From the NCBI RefSeq assembly GCF_937123705.1, contig NZ_CAKZKO010000012.1, positions 1 through 64,000 of the forward strand: DNA of 64,000 bases, in the 5' to 3' direction. The first letter of the stretch is position 1. Each line of letters starts with the position of its first letter. Below the pieces are notes generated by a model that was not told the DNA's origin, did no database searches, and worked only from the letters and a program-made list of their open reading frames with translations. Shown in pieces: positions 60,726 through 64,000 of this stretch. A program made the translations under genes and the position numbers. Source of the DNA: an uncultured Paraglaciecola sp. (GTDB lineage: Bacteria; Pseudomonadota; Gammaproteobacteria; Enterobacterales; Alteromonadaceae).

Positions 60726-61150
60726 TGCTGTTAACCGACATTCAAACCCGCATTAAACCGTGTTTTAAACGGGTTAATAGCGCAGTAAATATTCGCGAAG
60801 CCATTAAGCAGCCACTGAACTTATCAGATGCAGCCTTTGTTGTACCGGTATCAGAACGCCCCGCTGGCAATAGCCGCGACGTGGATATTGGCAATCCGTT
60901 ACAAGAAGCCGCCATCACCTTTGGTGTGGTAATGGGCATTCAAAGCATTAACGACCCAACCGGCGAAAACGGCCTTGTGGCCCTTGAGCAAAAGCGCAAG
61001 CAAGTAAGAGAAAAACTGTATGGCTACGCACCGACTGACCACGAGCCTATTTTATTAGGTGCCGGTGATTTAGTGGCATTTGTGCCAAACGGGGTTTGGT
61101 GGATAGACCGTTTTACAACCGTAACTTGGTATCAAGGCCAAGCCCAATAG
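60725..61150 (+). CDS. gpK-like connector protein (DUF1834, Mu gp37)
   Basis: A 141-aa protein of the DUF1834 family: LLTDIQTRIKPCFKRVNSAVNI, VVPVSERPAGNSRDVD, QEAAITFGVVMGIQSIND. Connector or tail-completion role in Mu-type phages. Overlaps previous gene by one base. Confidence 0.85.
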   Translation: MLLTDIQTRIKPCFKRVNSAVNIREAIKQPLNLSDAAFVVPVSERPAGNSRDVDIGNPLQEAAITFGVVMGIQSINDPTGENGLVALEQKRKQVREKLYGYAPTDHEPILLGAGDLVAFVPNGVWWIDRFTTVTWYQGQAQ

Positions 61151-61159
61151 GAGTTATTT

Positions 61160-61345
61160 ATGATCATAGTCACCAACCCAATTGAAAAACCAGTGGTATG
61201 TGGCGCAATTAAATTTGCACCAGGTGAAACCCAATTTAAAAACGCTGATTTAAGCCAAGCAAAACTGGCACAAATTAGCAGCCACCCTCGCCTTAAATGG
61301 GTAAAAGTTCAAGATAAGCCAGTTGATAAAAAAGGGGCTAAATAA
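61160..61345 (+). CDS. DUF2635 small phage protein (Mu gp38-like)
   Basis: A 61-aa protein starting behind AGGAGTT. In Mu the equivalent lies before the tail sheath gene, but here a different tail gene follows. The sequence NPIEKPVVCGAIKFAPGETQF fits DUF2635-like strands. Overlaps the next gene by one base. Confidence 0.6.
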   Translation: MIIVTNPIEKPVVCGAIKFAPGETQFKNADLSQAKLAQISSHPRLKWVKVQDKPVDKKGAK

Positions 61346-62292
61346 TGTCGATAACACCCGGTTACAAATCTAAAGCCCGCTTTATGCAAGTGGGCATAAA
61401 ACGCCCTGCTGACGCAAAAGGCATTGACTACATTGCAGAAGGTGTAACACCGCTCGCCATCCAAACCAATGGGCTGACTACCACCAGTTGGGAGTCAGAA
61501 CAAATAAGCCGTGATTTAGACAATGGCAAAAACGGCGCGCAACCTGTTATTCACACAGGCGAAATGATTAGCGTTAGCGGTGCGGTTGAAATGGCGGGCA
61601 GTGGCAGCGCCAACACCCCAGCTGCATGGTCGCCTCTTATGGAAATGTCGGGTTACGACATTAATACCAGCACAGCAACCGAAGTCAGCCATAACCGCAT
61701 ATTGACAGCTGAAGATGAACTCGACGGTACCATTTATTTTAGATGGCAAGGCATGTATCACATTTTGCTGGCAGGCAAAGTGACATTAGGTACCTCAGCC
61801 AAAATTGGTGAAATTGGCAAAATCAATTTTGAAGCCAAAGGCGTCTATGGCGGCACACTTGAAGGCGCGATGCCAAATGGCGACTTTAGCGCCTTTGTAC
61901 AACCTGTGCAGCTTAGCACTGCCAACACCAGCTTTAGTTTAGATGGCCAGTTACTCAACATGTTTGAGTTTGAAATGGCGCAAAACAATGCCATCGAAAT
62001 CGATGAAGGTACTGAGCTTAAGCAAGTATTTATCAGCGACTGGGCCGAAGAAGGCAAAGTGATTATCGAGCAACCCGCTCTTTCAACCTTTGACCCCTTT
62101 GCCATTGCTCGCGTCAATACCCTACTGCCCTTTGAATTCACCCACGGTTTAACCACTGGAAATATCTTTAAACAGTCTTCCACTGGCGTGCAAATTATGT
62201 CGGTTGATCCCGGTGAACATAAAGGTAAAGCAACGTGGGAGTTAGGACTGCGAGTGATAACCGGCCACGACTCGATTATCACCACACTGTAA
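61345..62292 (+). CDS. Siphovirus-type major tail (tube) protein
   Basis: A 315-aa protein in the place where Mu has its sheath gene. It is beta-rich, with YIAEGVTPLAIQTNGLTTTSWESEQISRDLDNGKNG near the start and FEAKGVYGGTLEGAMPNGDF in the middle, typical of non-contractile tail-tube proteins of transposable siphophages (B3- or D3112-like). No sheath homologue is found nearby. The family name is not certain, but the context before a chaperone pair and tape measure supports a tube role. Confidence 0.72.
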   Translation: MSITPGYKSKARFMQVGIKRPADAKGIDYIAEGVTPLAIQTNGLTTTSWESEQISRDLDNGKNGAQPVIHTGEMISVSGAVEMAGSGSANTPAAWSPLMEMSGYDINTSTATEVSHNRILTAEDELDGTIYFRWQGMYHILLAGKVTLGTSAKIGEIGKINFEAKGVYGGTLEGAMPNGDFSAFVQPVQLSTANTSFSLDGQLLNMFEFEMAQNNAIEIDEGTELKQVFISDWAEEGKVIIEQPALSTFDPFAIARVNTLLPFEFTHGLTTGNIFKQSSTGVQIMSVDPGEHKGKATWELGLRVITGHDSIITTL

Positions 62293-62378
62293 TACACCAC
62301 CAAGAGAGCCACAGGAATCAAAAGTGGCTTATTTAAAGGCAGGGACGCCACCCTTTTAATTAAAACCAGAGAACCAAA

Positions 62379-62765
62379 ATGGCATTTGTACTAGCAAAAA
62401 AACGCATCGTAAACGAGTGGCCGGTGGCTATCGAAATCGCAACAAGAGGTGGCGACACTGCCACTTTACATTGCAGCGCTGACTTCGAAATTATTCCCCA
62501 AGATGAATACAACAAGCTCATGAATAACGACATTGAGTTATTAAGCCGAGTGGTTGTGGGATTTGGTGCCGACATTCAACACGAAGACGGCTCGCCTATA
62601 CCGTGCAATACAGAGGGTAAAAAAGCGCTATTCGGTAGTGGTGGTGATGTTCGGAAAGGTTTTTTAAATGCCTATTACTCAGCCAATAGCGGCATTGTTG
62701 AAAAAAACTTGAAAGGGTCGCGCGCTTCATCGCAACCGGCCCGCAAAAGCCGCAAAAAGAAATAG
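62379..62765 (+). CDS. Tail assembly chaperone (G-like frame)
   Basis: A 128-aa protein, the first frame of the tail assembly chaperone. It follows AACCAAAATG. Its C-terminal 20 residues (RASSQPARKSRKKK) are basic and atypical, and are the part replaced when the ribosome shifts at 62702. The first 110 residues contain EIIPQDEYNKLMNNDIELLSRVVVGFG and FLNAYYSANSGIVEK. Such chaperones hold the tape measure during tail building. Confidence 0.75.
   Translation: MAFVLAKKRIVNEWPVAIEIATRGGDTATLHCSADFEIIPQDEYNKLMNNDIELLSRVVVGFGADIQHEDGSPIPCNTEGKKALFGSGGDVRKGFLNAYYSANSGIVEKNLKGSRASSQPARKSRKKK
62702..62708 (+). other. Programmed -1 frameshift site A AAA AAC
   Basis: The heptamer A-AAA-AAC is in register with the first chaperone frame. 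In the -1 frame a stop (TGA 62699-62701) lies just before, and the frame is then open to 63082. A GC-rich stretch (GGGTCGCGCGC) starts eight bases downstream and may add a stimulatory fold. This is the standard G/GT arrangement before the tape measure gene. Confidence 0.85.
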
Positions 62766-63082
62766 ACGAACTGCGCCAAGAGATGGCGCGAATGGGCGCA
62801 ACTGAAGAGCAAATTCAGCAGCGCCTTGGGCACTTGAAGCCAGACGATGACTGTGAAGTGCTCGAAGAAAACATGCCAATAGTTCATTGGTTTATTCAAG
62901 TCCATAACGACGGGTTATTAAAATATGTGGGTAGCGCTTGTTTAGGTCTTGACGTACAGGCAATTCAGTCTGACCTAACCCTAAGCGCCACTAAACGTAA
63001 ACCAAACGAATACCAAGGACTAAAACTCATGGCTCGTGTTTATAGCAACGAACTTTACCAGCAAAAGGCTAAGCAGCAATAA
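62708..63082 (+). CDS. Tail assembly chaperone, -1 frame extension (GT-like)
   Basis: This frame follows the shift site and yields a 234-residue fusion with the first 110 residues of the chaperone. It reads LERVARFIATGPQKPQKEID, then a helical region and a DUF1799-like part (LEENMPIVHWFIQVHN, CLGLDVQAIQ, MARVYSNEL). An internal ATG at 62783 could start a free 99-aa protein but lacks a ribosome site (AAGAG touches the ATG). Its stop overlaps the tape-measure start (TAATG). Confidence 0.75.
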   Translation, partial: LERVARFIATGPQKPQKEIDELRQEMARMGATEEQIQQRLGHLKPDDDCEVLEENMPIVHWFIQVHNDGLLKYVGSACLGLDVQAIQSDLTLSATKRKPNEYQGLKLMARVYSNELYQQKAKQQ

Positions 63083-64000
63083 TGAGCGACATAGTAGTAG
63101 GCATAAGACTAAAAGCAGACGGCTCAGGCTTGGTGGGTCAAATGACTAGTGCCAAAGGCAAGGTGACTGAGTTTGGAAATGCCACACACAATGTCAGCAA
63201 ACAAGCTAACACTGCCAGCAAAAACATTGACCAAATGGGTAATGCCACCGAACAGCTGAAACGCAAAGTAGTGGGATTAGGTGCACTTTTAGCTAGCGGT
63301 TTTGCAGTGCGAGACTTAACACGTTTTGCCGATGAAGCCACAAATATAAAAAACAAAATAAATGACGTAACAGACTCAGCTGAAAAGCAAGCAGCTATGC
63401 AACAAACCTTACTTGCTACTGCCAATGCCACTCGCAGTGGCTTGTCTGCCACTACCGATTTATACGCCACACTTAGCCGCAATGCTCGTGAGCTGGTTAA
63501 AACCGACCAAGACTTAGTTGATATTACGGCAACAATAACCAAGTCCTTTGCCCTAAGTGGTGCAACTACCGCTGAAGCCGACGGAGCTATTAGACAACTA
63601 AGTCAGGGTTTGGCGGCGGGTGCATTGCGAGGTGACGAGTTTAATTCTGTGGCTGAAGGTGCCCCAGAGATTATGCGAGCTATTGCCAAAGAAACCGGCA
63701 AGACCACTGGAGAGTTGCGCGAATTTGCCGCCACTGGTGGGATTACCGCCGAAATTGTGGTAAATGCTCTGCAAGGTGCAGCCCAAGGCATAGATGCCCG
63801 CTTTAGTAAAATGACGGCGAGCTTGTCCAGCAGCATGACGGTTGTGCAAAATAATCTAATTGATTACATAGGCACTCAGAACGAAGCGCTAGGGGTGACA
63901 GAAAGCTTAGGCGCAGGACTTGTTAATTTGTCTGAAAATCTCGATACAGTGCAAGATGTATTGGTGTTATCTGCGACAGTCATGGCCGGGCGCTATGTAG
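63082..64000 (+). CDS. Tape measure protein (N-terminal part, runs off window)
   Basis: At least 306 residues continue to the window end without a stop. It starts MSDIVVGIRLKADGSGLVGQ, with coiled stretches rich in Ala, Thr and Asn, then a TMP domain: TRFADEATNIKNKINDVTDS, LYATLSRNARELVKTDQDLVDITATITKSFALSGA, IRQLSQGLAAGALRGDEFNSVAEGAPEIMRAIA. Typical N-terminal domain of long-tail tape measure proteins, which set tail length. Confidence 0.9.
   Translation, partial: MSDIVVGIRLKADGSGLVGQMTSAKGKVTEFGNATHNVSKQANTASKNIDQMGNATEQLKRKVVGLGALLASGFAVRDLTRFADEATNIKNKINDVTDSAEKQAAMQQTLLATANATRSGLSATTDLYATLSRNARELVKTDQDLVDITATITKSFALSGATTAEADGAIRQLSQGLAAGALRGDEFNSVAEGAPEIMRAIAKETGKTTGELREFAATGGITAEIVVNALQGAAQGIDARFSKMTASLSSSMTVVQNNLIDYIGTQNEALGVTESLGAGLVNLSENLDTVQDVLVLSATVMAGRYV

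Larger units (their letters stand above)
36630..64000 (+). mobile_element. Mu-like transposable prophage (right end beyond window)
   Basis: The block runs in Mu order: left attachment end, leftward repressor, Ner, DDE transposase A, AAA ATPase B, GemA, Mor-like activator, lysis genes, gp27/28/29, F, G, I/Z, T, J, K, then tail genes up to the tape measure at the window edge. The left terminus is inferred from three signals: truncation of the DUF1294 gene at 36629, a TGTA start as in phage Mu, and a transposase-site repeat at nucleotides 8-29. At least 27.4 kb are present. Head genes are Mu-like, but sheath and tube genes of a contractile tail are absent; a siphovirus-style tail set takes their place. 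Confidence 0.93.

Overview
The window looks like a chromosome segment of a marine gammaproteobacterium of the Alteromonadales (Paraglaciecola/Glaciecola/Alteromonas-like). This placement is an inference from moderate-to-low G+C, a PEP-CTERM-type exported protein with the PAPS variant, a TonB-dependent receptor, a LytS/LytR-type two-component pair and many secreted hydrolases. No rRNA or tRNA gene was seen, so genus and species are not fixed.

Host part, 1-36629. Positions 347-12814 hold mostly single metabolic genes: an exported M20 peptidase, a periplasmic solute-binding protein, a PEP-CTERM protein, a Rieske oxygenase divergent from an FAD oxidoreductase and an NhaC-type antiporter, the msrB-msrA repair pair, an FAD monooxygenase-like protein and a penicillin-acylase-family Ntn hydrolase. 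Positions 12855-21746 are on the minus strand: a four-gene unit (sugar dehydrogenase, NTF2-like protein, LytS-type kinase, LytTR regulator), a PepSY membrane protein with an Imm22-like protein, and three exported beta-propeller or hydrolase proteins. Positions 23487-28799 carry a TIR-TPR protein, a SLOG plus 2-TM (SLATT-like) protein and an unrecognised membrane protein. This trio resembles nucleotide-signalling immune modules and is the best host candidate for an undescribed system. Then come a LysR regulator divergent from an SMR exporter and a glutathione-dependent formaldehyde dehydrogenase, and a TonB receptor/hydrolase/RidA unit.

Prophage part, about 36630 to beyond 64000. A Mu-like transposable phage is inserted in the 3' end of a cold-shock/DUF1294 gene; its predicted left terminus begins TGTA at 36630. 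The order is transposase-binding sites, repressor (leftward), Ner, transposase A, ATPase B, small early genes including GemA, a lambda-P-like replication protein, a Mor-like activator, a RecA-like ATPase, an antisense-RNA-controlled Rha regulator, a moron between twin terminators, lysis genes, Mu-type head genes (gp27, gp28, gp29, F, G, I/Z, T, J, K) and then siphovirus-type tail genes. The right end lies outside the window.

The most notable prophage signals are: (i) a canonical A AAA AAC frameshift site fusing two tail-chaperone frames before the tape measure; (ii) an 18-bp repeat placed identically before the lysis and protease/scaffold genes, matching Mu Plys and PI in position; (iii) a C4-like leader RNA with an 11-bp match to the rha ribosome binding site; (iv) an MuF head protein with a C-terminal domain resembling phage-delivered RNases, plus a small early protein sharing its Cys motif; (v) lambda-P-like and helicase-like genes inside a transposing phage.
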